NCBI GenBank assembly: GCA_029001845.1
Contig: JAREWP010000019.1
Location: forward strand, 1 to 51,722
Reading direction: 5' to 3'
Origin: Candidatus Magnetocorallium paracelense
Lineage (GTDB): Bacteria; Nitrospirota; Thermodesulfovibrionia; Thermodesulfovibrionales; Magnetobacteriaceae
Length of the DNA stretch: 51,722 nucleotides
In this document: positions 16,915 to 25,745 of the stretch, piece by piece
Layout of the letters: each line of letters starts with the position of its first letter
Numbering within the stretch: position 1 is the stretch's first letter
The notes under the pieces: generated by a model
What the model saw: the letters and a program-made list of their open reading frames with translations, nothing else
The model's database searches: none
What the model was told of the DNA's origin: nothing
Translations under genes and position numbers: made by a program

Positions 16915-18075
16915 ATGCCCGGGAAACTTCTTATTGTAGATGACGAACCTGATTTAGAGACCTTGATTCTACAGAAATTTCGCAAAAAAATCCATAAGAA
17001 ACAATATGAATTTCTTTTTGCTCATGACGGCCTGGAAGCAATTAGCCGTCTTAAGGAGCACACGGATGTGGATGTCATTCTCACCGACATTAATATGCCG
17101 AAAATGGACGGGCTGACCCTCCTTAAAGAACTTCATGAATTGCAACTTATGGCCAAGGCAGTGGTTGTCTCGGCTTACGGAGACATGGACAATATTCGAA
17201 CAGCAATGAACAGAGGCGCCTTTGATTTTGTCACCAAGCCGATAGATTTTAGCGATCTTGAAATAACAATCGAGAAGACCTTGAGTGAAATCCAAACTTT
17301 AAAAGAGGGAGAAGCTGCGAAGAGCAGACTTGATGTTATTGGCCAGGAACTGGCAATGGCTGGAAAACTACAACAATCCATCCTGCCCCATAGTTATCCT
17401 GATCGGCGGGAAATCGCCATGTTCGGCCAAATGACACCGGCCAATAACATTGGCGGTGACTTTTACGATTTCTTCTTTATCGATGAGAACAGGTTGGGCT
17501 TTGTAATGGCCGATGTGTCGGGAAAGGGAATTTCAGCGGCTCTGTTCATGGCTGTTAGTCGTACTTTGCTCAGGTTTGTCGGCATCCAGGGGTACAGCCC
17601 CGGTAAAGTGCTGGCTGATGTCAATAACCTCCTCTGCGTCGACAATGAAATCTCCATGTTTGTTACAGTTTTCTACTCAATCCTCGATTTGCGGACAGGC
17701 GAGATCCGCTTTGCAAATGGCGGTCATAATCAGCCCTATAAACTTTCCCCTGCTACAGGATTAACTATCTGCGCAAGAACCAATGGAATTGCTTTGGGAG
17801 TCATGGAGGAGATGGAGTTTGAAGAAGGCGTTATTACTCTTGAACCGGGAGATATATTTTACACTTGTACTGATGGCGTTACCGATGCCGTTAACTCCAA
17901 TGAAGAATGTTTTGAAGAGGAACGGCTTGAGGAGTATCTCAAGCAGTTGACAGAGTTAACACCGGAAAAGATAATTACCGGTACTCAGGAAACTGTAAAC
18001 GCCTTTGCAGGAGATGTGGCTCAGTTTGACGATATGACTCAATTGGCTGTTCAATATTTGGGAAATCCCGGGTGA
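16915..18075 (+). CDS. Receiver domain-PP2C (RsbU/SpoIIE) phosphatase
   Basis: A 386-residue cytosolic response regulator. The receiver (residues 3-125) shows the acidic pair in IVDDEPD, the phospho-acceptor aspartate in VILTDINMPKMDG, and the Lys in VTKPIDF. The C-terminal domain (about 165-380) is a PP2C-type serine phosphatase: NNIGGDFYDFFFIDENRL, MADVSGKGISAALFMA, FANGGHNQPY and YTCTDGVTDA. Such proteins dephosphorylate an anti-sigma-factor antagonist in partner-switching circuits. No antagonist or anti-sigma gene is in the window, so the target is elsewhere. AAGGAG precedes the ATG. The kinase gene ends 255 bases upstream. Confidence 0.9.
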   Translation: MPGKLLIVDDEPDLETLILQKFRKKIHKKQYEFLFAHDGLEAISRLKEHTDVDVILTDINMPKMDGLTLLKELHELQLMAKAVVVSAYGDMDNIRTAMNRGAFDFVTKPIDFSDLEITIEKTLSEIQTLKEGEAAKSRLDVIGQELAMAGKLQQSILPHSYPDRREIAMFGQMTPANNIGGDFYDFFFIDENRLGFVMADVSGKGISAALFMAVSRTLLRFVGIQGYSPGKVLADVNNLLCVDNEISMFVTVFYSILDLRTGEIRFANGGHNQPYKLSPATGLTICARTNGIALGVMEEMEFEEGVITLEPGDIFYTCTDGVTDAVNSNEECFEEERLEEYLKQLTELTPEKIITGTQETVNAFAGDVAQFDDMTQLAVQYLGNPG

Positions 18076-18100
18076 ACATTCAGTAAAGGGCCTCTGAATA

Positions 18101-18205
18101 GTAACTGTTCACAGCGTTCAGAGATTGATGGCCTGTTTAAAGAGATGTGCCTTATTTTTCATGGTAAAGATTACGAAAAAGGTGGAAATGAGGGAAGAAT
18201 TTATG
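18101..18205. repeat. GTTCACAG repeat family, one-sided copy
   Basis: The stretch GTAACTGTTCACAG, then GGCCTGTTTAAAGAGATGTG and CATGGTAAAGATTACGAAAA, aligns with the reverse complement of 11309-11478 with scattered mismatches. The opposite end is missing. It lies between the phosphatase and hybrid-kinase genes; the rest of the gap (18206-18386) is AT-rich without other features. Confidence 0.55.
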
Positions 18206-18386
18206 TTTTTGTGCTACCGATATCCTTTTTCTAATTCTTTTCGCTCTTTTTTATTATACTCTGTTAAAAACTTTCTTTGAATTTCACTCCCTCTGTGTCA
18301 GTCATTTTAGCTTCCATATTTTTTATTTCCAAATGGATAGAAATTTAAAATAACTGTAACAATGTAATAAAAGTAAATGAAGTTTC

Positions 18387-21242
18387 ATGGGAAATTATGG
18401 AAACAATAAATTATACAGTTCCTCTCAAAGTAGTCTTATCTTTAGATATGTCATCTCCCTCATCGTTGCCGTAATTCTTACGATATTTGTTTTTTTAACT
18501 GTCATGTCCTTTCTTTATATCCCTAAAATAGAGGACGAGGCTAAAAGACAGACCAGGCAGTATGCCACTTACATTGCAGATGTCGCTTCATCTCACCTTT
18601 GGAACTTAAATACGGACGCAGTCAACGAGGTGCTGGCTGCGGGAATGCTTAACAAGGATATTTTATTGGCGCGAATTTATGATGGCGCTGAAATTTTTGC
18701 CGAGAAGCGGAGTCTGCTTGAAGAGACAGGAAATTCGATCGATCTCGAAGATAGGAGGAAGTACATCGTATTTAGAGATCAAATAGAATATAACAATGAA
18801 TTGCTTGGGTATGTCGAGTTAATCGTTTCCAGAAAAAGCATATTATCGAAGCTCTATCAGAATTTTATCTTTATCGGATTGACAGGCGCGCTTATCTGCT
18901 TTGTTGTGGCTCTCACCTCTATAGTAATAACAAGGATATTCGTTTACAGGCCCATTTTAGAGCTCAAAGAGAGGGCCGAGGAAAATGAAAGGAGATACAG
19001 AGACCTCTTTGAAAAATCGGCTGACGCACTTTTAATTATTGAAGGCCAGACAATTGTCGATTGCAACGACGCCACTTTAAAAATATTCAGATGCAGACAA
19101 AAAGACGAAATATTGGGAAGTCACCCCTCTACACTCTCTCCGGAAAAACAACCGGATGGAAGCTTTTCTTTTGAAAAAGCCAATGAGATTTTGAGCAGGG
19201 CTTTTAAATCGGGAAGTCATCGATTCGAATGGACCCATAAAAGAGCGGATAGCGATGTCTTTCCCGCTGAAGTTCTGCTTACCTCGATCAGGCATGAGGG
19301 AAGGAATATACTGTACTCAGTTCTAAGAGATATAACGGAACGTAAACAAGTCGAAGAAGCATTAAAAGAAGCAAAAGAAGAAGCGGAGTTGGCGAATAAA
19401 ATAAAAAGCGACTTTCTGGCTACCATGAGTCATGAGATCCGTACACCGATGAATGCCATAATAGGAATCACCTACCTTTATCTGCAAACGGAAGTTACTT
19501 ACAAACAGAGGGATTACCTTGAAAAAGTATATGCCGCCTCTCAAAAGCTTCTAACCATTATAAACGACATTCTCGATTTTTCCAAGATAGAGGCCGGAAA
19601 GCTGGAAATAGAATCTATCGTATTTTATCTGGACGATATATTAAAGGATTTATCGGACATAATGACATTGAAGGCAAGCGAAAAAGGAATAGAGTTCTTT
19701 TTCTCGGTAAACAAAGATGTGCCTCAATCTTTGGTAGGTGACCCGTTAAGGCTGAGCCAAGTATTAACGAATCTTGTAAGTAATGCTGTTAAGTTCACCG
19801 AATCCGGGGAAGTGTTGTTAGAAGTGGAAAAGATAGAAGAAAATCTAAAAGAGACGGTTCTCCGTTTTTCTGTAAGCGATACGGGAATCGGGTTGACACC
19901 TGTACAAATGGATAAGCTTTTCGATTCTTTTACTCAAGCCGATAGTTCGACTACCAGGAAATTTGGAGGAACCGGGCTGGGACTTGCCATAAGCAAGAGA
20001 CTGGTAGGGATGATGGATGGAAATTTAAGCGTAACGAGCGAATATGGTGAAGGGAGCACTTTTTCATTTACTTCAAAATTCGGCCGCTATTTTCAAAAGG
20101 AAACGATCTGTTCAGATGTGCCGGAGAATACCGAGGAAATTGACAAAAATGAAGTAATAAAACAGTTGTCCGGCACAAAGGTGCTGTTAGTGGAGGACAA
20201 TGAAGTGAATCGTCAACTGGCTATAGAATTGCTGGAGATGGTCGAAGTGGAAGTCGAAACAGCCAATAATGGTGCAGAAGGAGTCGATGCCGTTATTCAT
20301 GGCGACTATGATTTGGTGTTAATGGATATTCAGATGCCCGGGATGGATGGTTTAGAAGCAACTATCCTGATTCGTAATATAGTAAACAAAGAGATAGAGC
20401 ACCTTCCAGTAGTCGCAATGACTGCCAATGCCATGATAAGCGACCGGGAAAAATCTCTGAAAGCAGGGATGAACGACCATATCTCCAAACCCATAGAGCC
20501 TGATGAGCTTTATAATACTTTAGTAAAATGGATAGGTACGGGAAAGAGTAAAGCGCAGTGCAATTATAAAGTGAAAAGAAACATTCCCAATGAAGATTCT
20601 CCTTTCCCTGAACTTCCGGGCATCTCGGTTGAATCAGGGTTGGAAAGGATCGGAGGGAATCATGAATCCTATAGGAAGCTGCTTTTAAAGTTCAGTGAGA
20701 ACCAGACAAGAACAATAGATAAGATCAAGGCGGCTCTGGAAACAAAAGATTTCAGGGAGGCGAAAGAGATTGTTCATTCCCTGAAAGGAGTTGCAGGCAA
20801 TATTGGCGCAGAGAGAGTGCATAGGCTGACTATTGATCTGGAGGAGGTTTTGAAAGAGGAGAGAAGGGACAATATAAAGAGATATCTTTATGAAACAGAG
20901 GAAGCCCTTAAAGTGGTGCTGACTTCAATCTCTTTGTTAATGGAGGGAGAAGGTGAGATAATGCAAAAGGAGTTGTCTGTTTCAATGGAGGTAAACGATG
21001 AAGACCAGGTTAAGATAACCAAGAGCATAGAGGAACTGTCAAGGCTGATAAACGAAAACGATACAGACGCCGAGGAATATCTGGCAGAGGTAAAGGAGTA
21101 TTTGACAGGTTTTTATGACAAAGAGGAGGAGTACAAACTACTTGAGAGACAATTATCAATGTACGATTATAAAAACGCCATGAAGACATTGAATAGGATA
21201 GCAGATGTCATTCAGTCGGGGATTGAACTTCAAGTTGGATGA
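18387..21242 (+). CDS. Hybrid sensor histidine kinase with REC and HPt
   Basis: A 951-residue inner-membrane kinase. Domains in order: membrane helix (about residues 20-44), a periplasmic sensor of roughly 110 residues, a second membrane helix (about 163-187), PAS (205-320; RRYRDLFEKSADALLIIEG), HisKA with MSHEIRTPMNAIIG, HATPase with LVSNAVKFTESGE, DTGIGL and GGTGLGLAISK, a receiver with VLLVEDNEVNRQLA and LVLMDIQMPGMDGLEA, and an HPt domain with IVHSLKGVAGNIGAERV. A helical C-terminal extension follows the HPt (about 880-951). All phosphorelay residues look intact. Two solute-binding proteins are encoded convergently just downstream, and could feed the periplasmic sensor. Confidence 0.9.
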   Translation: MGNYGNNKLYSSSQSSLIFRYVISLIVAVILTIFVFLTVMSFLYIPKIEDEAKRQTRQYATYIADVASSHLWNLNTDAVNEVLAAGMLNKDILLARIYDGAEIFAEKRSLLEETGNSIDLEDRRKYIVFRDQIEYNNELLGYVELIVSRKSILSKLYQNFIFIGLTGALICFVVALTSIVITRIFVYRPILELKERAEENERRYRDLFEKSADALLIIEGQTIVDCNDATLKIFRCRQKDEILGSHPSTLSPEKQPDGSFSFEKANEILSRAFKSGSHRFEWTHKRADSDVFPAEVLLTSIRHEGRNILYSVLRDITERKQVEEALKEAKEEAELANKIKSDFLATMSHEIRTPMNAIIGITYLYLQTEVTYKQRDYLEKVYAASQKLLTIINDILDFSKIEAGKLEIESIVFYLDDILKDLSDIMTLKASEKGIEFFFSVNKDVPQSLVGDPLRLSQVLTNLVSNAVKFTESGEVLLEVEKIEENLKETVLRFSVSDTGIGLTPVQMDKLFDSFTQADSSTTRKFGGTGLGLAISKRLVGMMDGNLSVTSEYGEGSTFSFTSKFGRYFQKETICSDVPENTEEIDKNEVIKQLSGTKVLLVEDNEVNRQLAIELLEMVEVEVETANNGAEGVDAVIHGDYDLVLMDIQMPGMDGLEATILIRNIVNKEIEHLPVVAMTANAMISDREKSLKAGMNDHISKPIEPDELYNTLVKWIGTGKSKAQCNYKVKRNIPNEDSPFPELPGISVESGLERIGGNHESYRKLLLKFSENQTRTIDKIKAALETKDFREAKEIVHSLKGVAGNIGAERVHRLTIDLEEVLKEERRDNIKRYLYETEEALKVVLTSISLLMEGEGEIMQKELSVSMEVNDEDQVKITKSIEELSRLINENDTDAEEYLAEVKEYLTGFYDKEEEYKLLERQLSMYDYKNAMKTLNRIADVIQSGIELQVG

Positions 21243-21255
21243 AGCGGTATCAGGA

Positions 21256-22065
21256 CTATTTTATTACATATTCGTTGCGGAAAAAATCCAGGTACTCGTC
21301 GAAATATTGGTTAAACTTTCCGCTTTTTTTAAACTCTTTCAACGTTCTATTAAAGAGAGTCAAATATTTACTGTTTTTATTGTCGTTTTTATTAAGCATA
21401 AGAAAAATATGAGTAAAATAGACAGGTTTTGAATGGTTGGTAATACGATTTATCTCAATGGAATCGAAATTTTTATACAATAAAACATAACCGGGCAGTG
21501 TGCTCATGGGAAACAATTGAATTCTGTTTCTTAAAAGTTTATTGAAGTTTTGAATGTTTTTAGTCGATTTTTCTACTTCAATAATCCTCTTTGCCTCAGC
21601 GTTATGAAATTCTTTCCCGTAATCGTAGCCCAAGGTGGCGCCGACTTTAAAACCTTTTAAATCCTCATAATTGCTCCATTCGAATTCCGAAGAAATCAAA
21701 TAGAAAAATGAAATCGTATTTACTATCAGCGATTCGGAAAAAATGAAGTCCTTTTCAAACTCGGCTTTTTCGAAACTTCCTGCGATGCCGTCTATTCTCC
21801 CTTCTTTTGCATTTCTGACAGCTCTTTTGATTGGCAAATACCGGAATTCCACATCGATCCCCTGTGAAGAAAAAATTTCGGTAATCGATTTTGCGAGAAA
21901 ACCGTTGTCTTTAAATTCTTTTGTAAAGTAAGGCGGAAATTCATCTATGCTTATAATTATTTTGTCTTTAGAATAGGCCTTTGCATCTGCCCAACAACAT
22001 AAAAAAATTGCAATCCATATCACTCTTATTAAATTCTCTTTTTTAATTTTTTTTATTTCCACCAC
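21256..22065 (-). CDS. Family 3 solute-binding protein (amino-acid type)
   Basis: A 269-residue periplasmic binding protein with a basic N-terminus and hydrophobic signal (about residues 12-29, ending ADAKA). Family 3 features follow: IIISIDEFPPYFTKEF, DGIAGSFEKAE and FKVGATLGYDYGKEF. It may bind an amino acid or other small polar ligand. The start is a GTG that overlaps the last 13 bases of the DctP-like gene upstream, within GGAGGTGGTGG, so the two are translated together. No ABC permease or ATPase is nearby. Stand-alone proteins of this sort often deliver a ligand to a sensor kinase; the hybrid kinase gene lies convergently 13 bases away. Confidence 0.8.
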   Translation of the reverse strand: MVEIKKIKKENLIRVIWIAIFLCCWADAKAYSKDKIIISIDEFPPYFTKEFKDNGFLAKSITEIFSSQGIDVEFRYLPIKRAVRNAKEGRIDGIAGSFEKAEFEKDFIFSESLIVNTISFFYLISSEFEWSNYEDLKGFKVGATLGYDYGKEFHNAEAKRIIEVEKSTKNIQNFNKLLRNRIQLFPMSTLPGYVLLYKNFDSIEINRITNHSKPVYFTHIFLMLNKNDNKNSKYLTLFNRTLKEFKKSGKFNQYFDEYLDFFRNEYVIK

Positions 22066-23267
22066 CTCCTCGGATCGACATCTATTGCTTTTGTATGAGC
22101 CGGAATCTCCCGTGCAATTGCATGGAGCTCTTGAAAAATATCGACATCGCCGGCCATTTTATTAAGCTTTTCCCTCCACTTGGCCCAAGGATCGGGATTG
22201 TAAACAGGGGAACTCATCTGCTCTGCTTTATCGAGTTCGCTTTTATTCCAATAACAATTTCTTACACTATATTTATGATATAGAGTGCCCGGAAGAGGAG
22301 GTTCGGATATGCCTACTGTGCTGAGTAAGGCCGCTTCATTGGCCATCTGTACATGGTTTTGTGTCAGATATGCGGATTCCATCACAGCGTTCTGAAGGTC
22401 GGGGTCCAATTCTTCAAATTTTCTTAAATTCATGGCAGCATGTTCATTGCCCGAAAAGAATTCGCAACGCACGTCTTGAGCTATAAAAGGAGTTAACTTT
22501 GAATATCCTACTGCACTTGACCAAGTCTCCGCGCCATCGATTATCCCTGCCTTTAAAAATGTTTTGGTTTCCTCCCAGGCAACGGGAATCGGGTTGGTTC
22601 CCAAGAGCTTCATTGCAATTCGCCCCAGTCTGGTGCCGGTGACTCTCAATTTCATGTTCTTTAAACCTTCAACAGTCATTACATTGGGTTTATCTTTATA
22701 TTTTAATCCGAGCATAATATTTCTCAGTTCGCAGTGAGTCCAAAGAAATTGTAATCCATGTTGCTCTCGAAGAGGTTTTCTGAAAAGAGGCTCACTTTTA
22801 GGATGATAAAAGAAATAATATTGAGCTGCTCTGCCGGGCCAGAGATAGGCAAAATCCAAAACATTAAAGTAGATGGCGTTTGGCGACGCGTTTTGCGTTG
22901 AAGAGGCATAGAGATCGACACTTCCTTCCCGGCATTTTTTTACACAATTCAATTGTCCGCAAATTCTATTATCGCCAATGAATTCAATACGAATCTCGCC
23001 GTCTGTTCTCTCTTCGATATCTGAAATAAAGAATAATGCTCCCTGACGCTCGATTTTCAGGTTTTCTTCATTAAATCCGGCTGCTCCGAATTTTAAATTA
23101 AACTTGGCCCTTTTTTTATACCTACTGTTTTGGATTTCCAGAGCTTTACTCGCCAAGGCTTCTGTTGCAAAAACACCACCTCTTTGAAACATATTGGACA
23201 AGCCCAGAATTGTAGATGTAAGGCCAAATGTTGCGGCTACTTTAATAAAATCCTTACGAGTAATCAT
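22053..23267 (-). CDS. TRAP-type solute-binding protein (DctP family)
   Basis: A 404-residue exported protein. The N-terminus MITRKDFIKVAATFGLTS resembles a Tat signal, but the twin arginine is reduced to RK, so Sec or Tat export is open. The DctP-family core includes FNLKFGAAGFNEENLK, the ligand-contacting region MKLRVTGTRLGRIAMKLLG, and LKAGIIDGAETW. DctP proteins capture carboxylates or related anions for TRAP transporters, but no DctQ/DctM membrane genes are present. Together with the overlapping family 3 binding protein it makes a two-gene unit next to sensory genes, so a signalling role is plausible. An upstream repeat occupies its promoter region. Confidence 0.8.
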   Translation of the reverse strand: MITRKDFIKVAATFGLTSTILGLSNMFQRGGVFATEALASKALEIQNSRYKKRAKFNLKFGAAGFNEENLKIERQGALFFISDIEERTDGEIRIEFIGDNRICGQLNCVKKCREGSVDLYASSTQNASPNAIYFNVLDFAYLWPGRAAQYYFFYHPKSEPLFRKPLREQHGLQFLWTHCELRNIMLGLKYKDKPNVMTVEGLKNMKLRVTGTRLGRIAMKLLGTNPIPVAWEETKTFLKAGIIDGAETWSSAVGYSKLTPFIAQDVRCEFFSGNEHAAMNLRKFEELDPDLQNAVMESAYLTQNHVQMANEAALLSTVGISEPPLPGTLYHKYSVRNCYWNKSELDKAEQMSSPVYNPDPWAKWREKLNKMAGDVDIFQELHAIAREIPAHTKAIDVDPRRWWK

Positions 23268-23293
23268 AAAATTATTCTTTTTTATTTTTTGTC

Positions 23294-23441
23294 CTTCAGC
23301 AGTGATCTGAGGTCAGAGGTTAGTATAAAAAAAAGAACGATTTGTTGCAAGACATAATCATTAAAACCAAAGTCGAGTTGTGTTTGCACCACACAACTTT
23401 TTTTACACAGACCTTCAATCCCTGATCGCCGTGAACACTCA
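23294..23441. repeat. GTTCACAG repeat family, copy in dctP-regulator gap
   Basis: The left end CAGTGATCTGAGGTCAGAGG and the right end TCCCTGATCGCCGTGAAC match the ends of the 11309 copy; the interior differs and contains GTTGTGTTTGCACCACACAAC, an inner hairpin (bases near 23375-23400). It lies upstream of the DctP-like gene. Confidence 0.65.
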
Positions 23442-23463
23442 TTTTGTTACTTTAAACTCAAAA

Positions 23464-23577
23464 CCATTAACTTAAGGGGTGAAGCACCTTCCGACAGAAG
23501 CGGGTCATGCTTGAGAAGGCGCAGCGAAGCGGAGCCTTCGAGTTTAGACGCTGAAGGCGTCCTTAAGTGAATGACAT
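23464..23577. repeat. CATTAACTTAAGG repeat family, copy 1
   Basis: About 114 bases starting CATTAACTTAAGGGG and ending CCTTAAGTGAATG. The interior AGAAGGCGCAGCGAAGCGGA followed by GCCTTCGAGTTTAG is nearly identical to the copy at 49371-49492. The GC-rich core folds on itself. It lies just after (downstream of) the first receiver-wHTH gene. Confidence 0.7.
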
Positions 23578-23659
23578 TGACTTTAAACTGACATTATGGA
23601 GTGTGTTGGAATTTAAGGATAAGTACAACATCAATGCAGATACTTGAAATTTTGAAGAT

Positions 23660-24355
23660 TTAATTCCGTTTAAATTCGTTTTTAAAAAAATTATCCAACA
23701 TCAGATTAAGGCACTCAACTGCTTTAAGCCCCTCTTCTGTGAGAGAGTAAGTTTTGCCGTTTTGTAATACGATACCGCTCTGTCTGAGAGTTTTCAGATG
23801 AAAGACGACCTTAGTATGATCCTTTATTCCTAATTCACGTGTTATTTCAGTCAGACGAACATTCGTCCTGGAATTCAAAAACCCTAAAATCCTTCGCCTC
23901 AAAGGATTGGATAATGAAGTCAGTACATGATCAAATTCATCATCATTTGCTATGCTCTCTATGAATTTGGCCTCTTCTATTACACGTCCTACCGTTGCAA
24001 GAAATTCCTCTCTCTCAATGGGCTTTTTTATATAATCGCTGGCCCCTTTTTTCATCGCATTAACAGCGTCTTTAACGGATCCGTAACCTGTAATTATAAT
24101 TATTCTTGCCCCGGGTCTGATTTTTTTCATTTCGCTCATCACATCGAGTCCGCTCATCCTTGGCATAACAATATCGAGTAAAACAATGTCTATCGCTTCC
24201 TGAGAGGCAATATTAAGGGCTTTATTACCGGACTCGGCCTCAATTGTTGTATATCCGACATCTCGCAGCATTTCTGACAGCAGTGAACGCATATCGCTAC
24301 TGTCGTCAACAATCAGAATTTTTTCTTTATCAATGTACGAAATTGAATTTGGCAT
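23660..24355 (-). CDS. Receiver-winged-helix response regulator
   Basis: A 231-residue regulator. The receiver (residues 12-130) has ILIVDDSSDMRSLLSEML, the acceptor aspartate in IVLLDIVMPRMSGLDV, the Thr in IIIITGYGSV and the Lys in YIKKPIERE. The C-terminal domain (about 148-225) is an ArsR-like winged helix (LSNPLRRRILGFLNSRTNVR, DHTKVVFHLKTLRQSGIV). A receiver joined to this kind of HTH is commoner in archaea than in bacteria. It is a paralogue of the next gene. No kinase is directly adjacent; the hybrid kinase at 18387 is a candidate partner. Confidence 0.85.
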   Translation of the reverse strand: MPNSISYIDKEKILIVDDSSDMRSLLSEMLRDVGYTTIEAESGNKALNIASQEAIDIVLLDIVMPRMSGLDVMSEMKKIRPGARIIIITGYGSVKDAVNAMKKGASDYIKKPIEREEFLATVGRVIEEAKFIESIANDDEFDHVLTSLSNPLRRRILGFLNSRTNVRLTEITRELGIKDHTKVVFHLKTLRQSGIVLQNGKTYSLTEEGLKAVECLNLMLDNFFKNEFKRN

Positions 24356-24584
24356 GACTTTATCTTTAAGCTACATATATTAACAAAAAGGATTCAAAAA
24401 GTAGAAGAAGTCATCACAGCCGTTATGATACAAAGAGGAGGAAGAGGTTTCTGTCGTGAGCTTTATTACGTCCCATGAGTTGGTTTTGCACGGCAACAAT
24501 CATATTTAAATAAAATAAATGTCATTGTTCTTAAGACACATGTAATTTTATGTGAAATTGAAAATCTTCTATATATTGACTCTA

Positions 24585-25238
24585 CTACTTTTTATACTTT
24601 GCAAAGTAATTATTCATTATTCTCAAGACGTCAACTGCTTTCTCGCCTTCGTCTGTCAAATAAAACAACTTTTTTCTATACTGACTTATAATCCCGGATT
24701 CCTTTAGCATCTTAAGATGAAAAATAACCTTTGTATGATCGGTGATACCCACTCCTTTGGTTATGTCGACAAGACGTAGTCTTCTTTCAGTGTGGAGAAG
24801 CTTAATAATATTTCTCCTGATAGGGCTCGATAAGGCAAAGAGAATATGACTGTAATGCGTTTCTTCTTCATTTCTTCCAAATCTCACTTCCTCCTGAAGC
24901 TGGCCTATCATGTCGATGAATTCGCCTAATTCAAATGGTTTGCTTAATATGCATTTTTTATTCCTTGAAGTAGTACGCCCCCTTCTCCCTGCGAAAGCGG
25001 ACATATAGACTATTCTCGTCAACGGTCTTACCATTCTTAATTCCTCGACAATGTCAACGTCGCAGTTGTTGTGCAGAGCCTGGTCAATAAGAATAACATC
25101 AAAGGCTTCCAGAATAGCCTTTTTAGCCGCTACTCTGACATTATTGGAGTCGTCAATTTCAAAGCCGGCGTTCGTTAACATTTCCACCATCTGTTTTCTT
25201 GCCGTGTTGTTGTCATCGATAATTAATATTTTGTTCAT
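24585..25238 (-). CDS. Receiver-winged-helix regulator, diverged receiver
   Basis: A 217-residue paralogue of the neighbouring regulator. The winged helix (about residues 135-215) is very similar: LSSPIRRNIIKLLHTERRLR and DHTKVIFHLKMLKESGII. The receiver keeps ILIIDDNNTARKQMVEML and an aspartate in VILIDQALHNNCDVD, but lacks the usual MPxMDG loop and has an Arg-rich segment (GRRGRTTSRNKK) before SKPFELGEF. It may be phosphorylated poorly or respond by another route. The 229-base gap to the paralogue shows no obvious element, and a divergent 298-base gap separates it from 25537. Confidence 0.8.
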   Translation of the reverse strand: MNKILIIDDNNTARKQMVEMLTNAGFEIDDSNNVRVAAKKAILEAFDVILIDQALHNNCDVDIVEELRMVRPLTRIVYMSAFAGRRGRTTSRNKKCILSKPFELGEFIDMIGQLQEEVRFGRNEEETHYSHILFALSSPIRRNIIKLLHTERRLRLVDITKGVGITDHTKVIFHLKMLKESGIISQYRKKLFYLTDEGEKAVDVLRIMNNYFAKYKK

Positions 25239-25536
25239 AACATATACCTCAGGACTTCATTTGATTTAGATTTTGTTTGTTAATAAATGCTATATTATAT
25301 AACATAGTACCACACATATTTAGAATTGATATTCTCAAATTTTAGCATTTGCTTGAAAACTTGGCATTAGTATAACATTAATTAATAAAAATTAAAAGAG
25401 ACTTTTAAAAAATTATAAACCTATTGCAAAAAAAAAATCAATTGTTAATATCTTTTTTTTAATGAACGATAAAAATCGCAACGACATTTAATTTTATTTA
25501 TCGTTTATTGAAGACTTAATTTAAGGACCGGGGGAA
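25239..25536. other. Divergent AT-rich promoter region
   Basis: These 298 bases separate two divergent genes. They are strongly AT-rich with A and T runs (25400-25500) and probably carry promoters in both directions. I cannot single out a convincing pair of boxes, and no ORF or repeat is visible. Confidence 0.35.
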
Positions 25537-25707
25537 ATGGTGCAAAAAAGGGTAGACTGTTTCAAGTGCAAATCTCTTTATGTTACATGGGATCAAAGAT
25601 TTCCTTACGGCTGTAAGGCAATGGGATTCAAGAGTAAAAACATCCCCTCTGTCGAGGTGTACAAAGCATCCGGAATGAACTGTCAGAAATTCGCTGCAAA
25701 ATCATAA
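25537..25707 (+). CDS. Small conserved Cys-rich protein (56 aa)
   Basis: Bases 25537-25707 encode 56 residues beginning MVQKRVDCFKCKSLYVTWD, then FPYGCKAMGFKSKN and SGMNCQKFAAKS. The pattern CFKC..FPYGCKAMGFKSK..SGMxC is one I recognise as a small conserved protein, sometimes mislabelled uracil-DNA glycosylase, found in many delta- and betaproteobacteria. Four cysteines (residues 8, 11, 24, 50) could bind a metal. Function is unknown. It lies 38 bases before scpA in the same direction, so it is probably co-transcribed with it. Confidence 0.8.
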   Translation: MVQKRVDCFKCKSLYVTWDQRFPYGCKAMGFKSKNIPSVEVYKASGMNCQKFAAKS

Positions 25708-25745
25708 GATAGAGACTCAATATCTTTTGAGAAAGCCGCGTCATT

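Noticed and set aside
23464-23577. Possible CRISPR or tRNA-like structure from the GC-rich folded core
   Set aside because: There is no repeat-spacer array, cloverleaf or CCA end; the two distant copies fit a dispersed hairpin repeat better.
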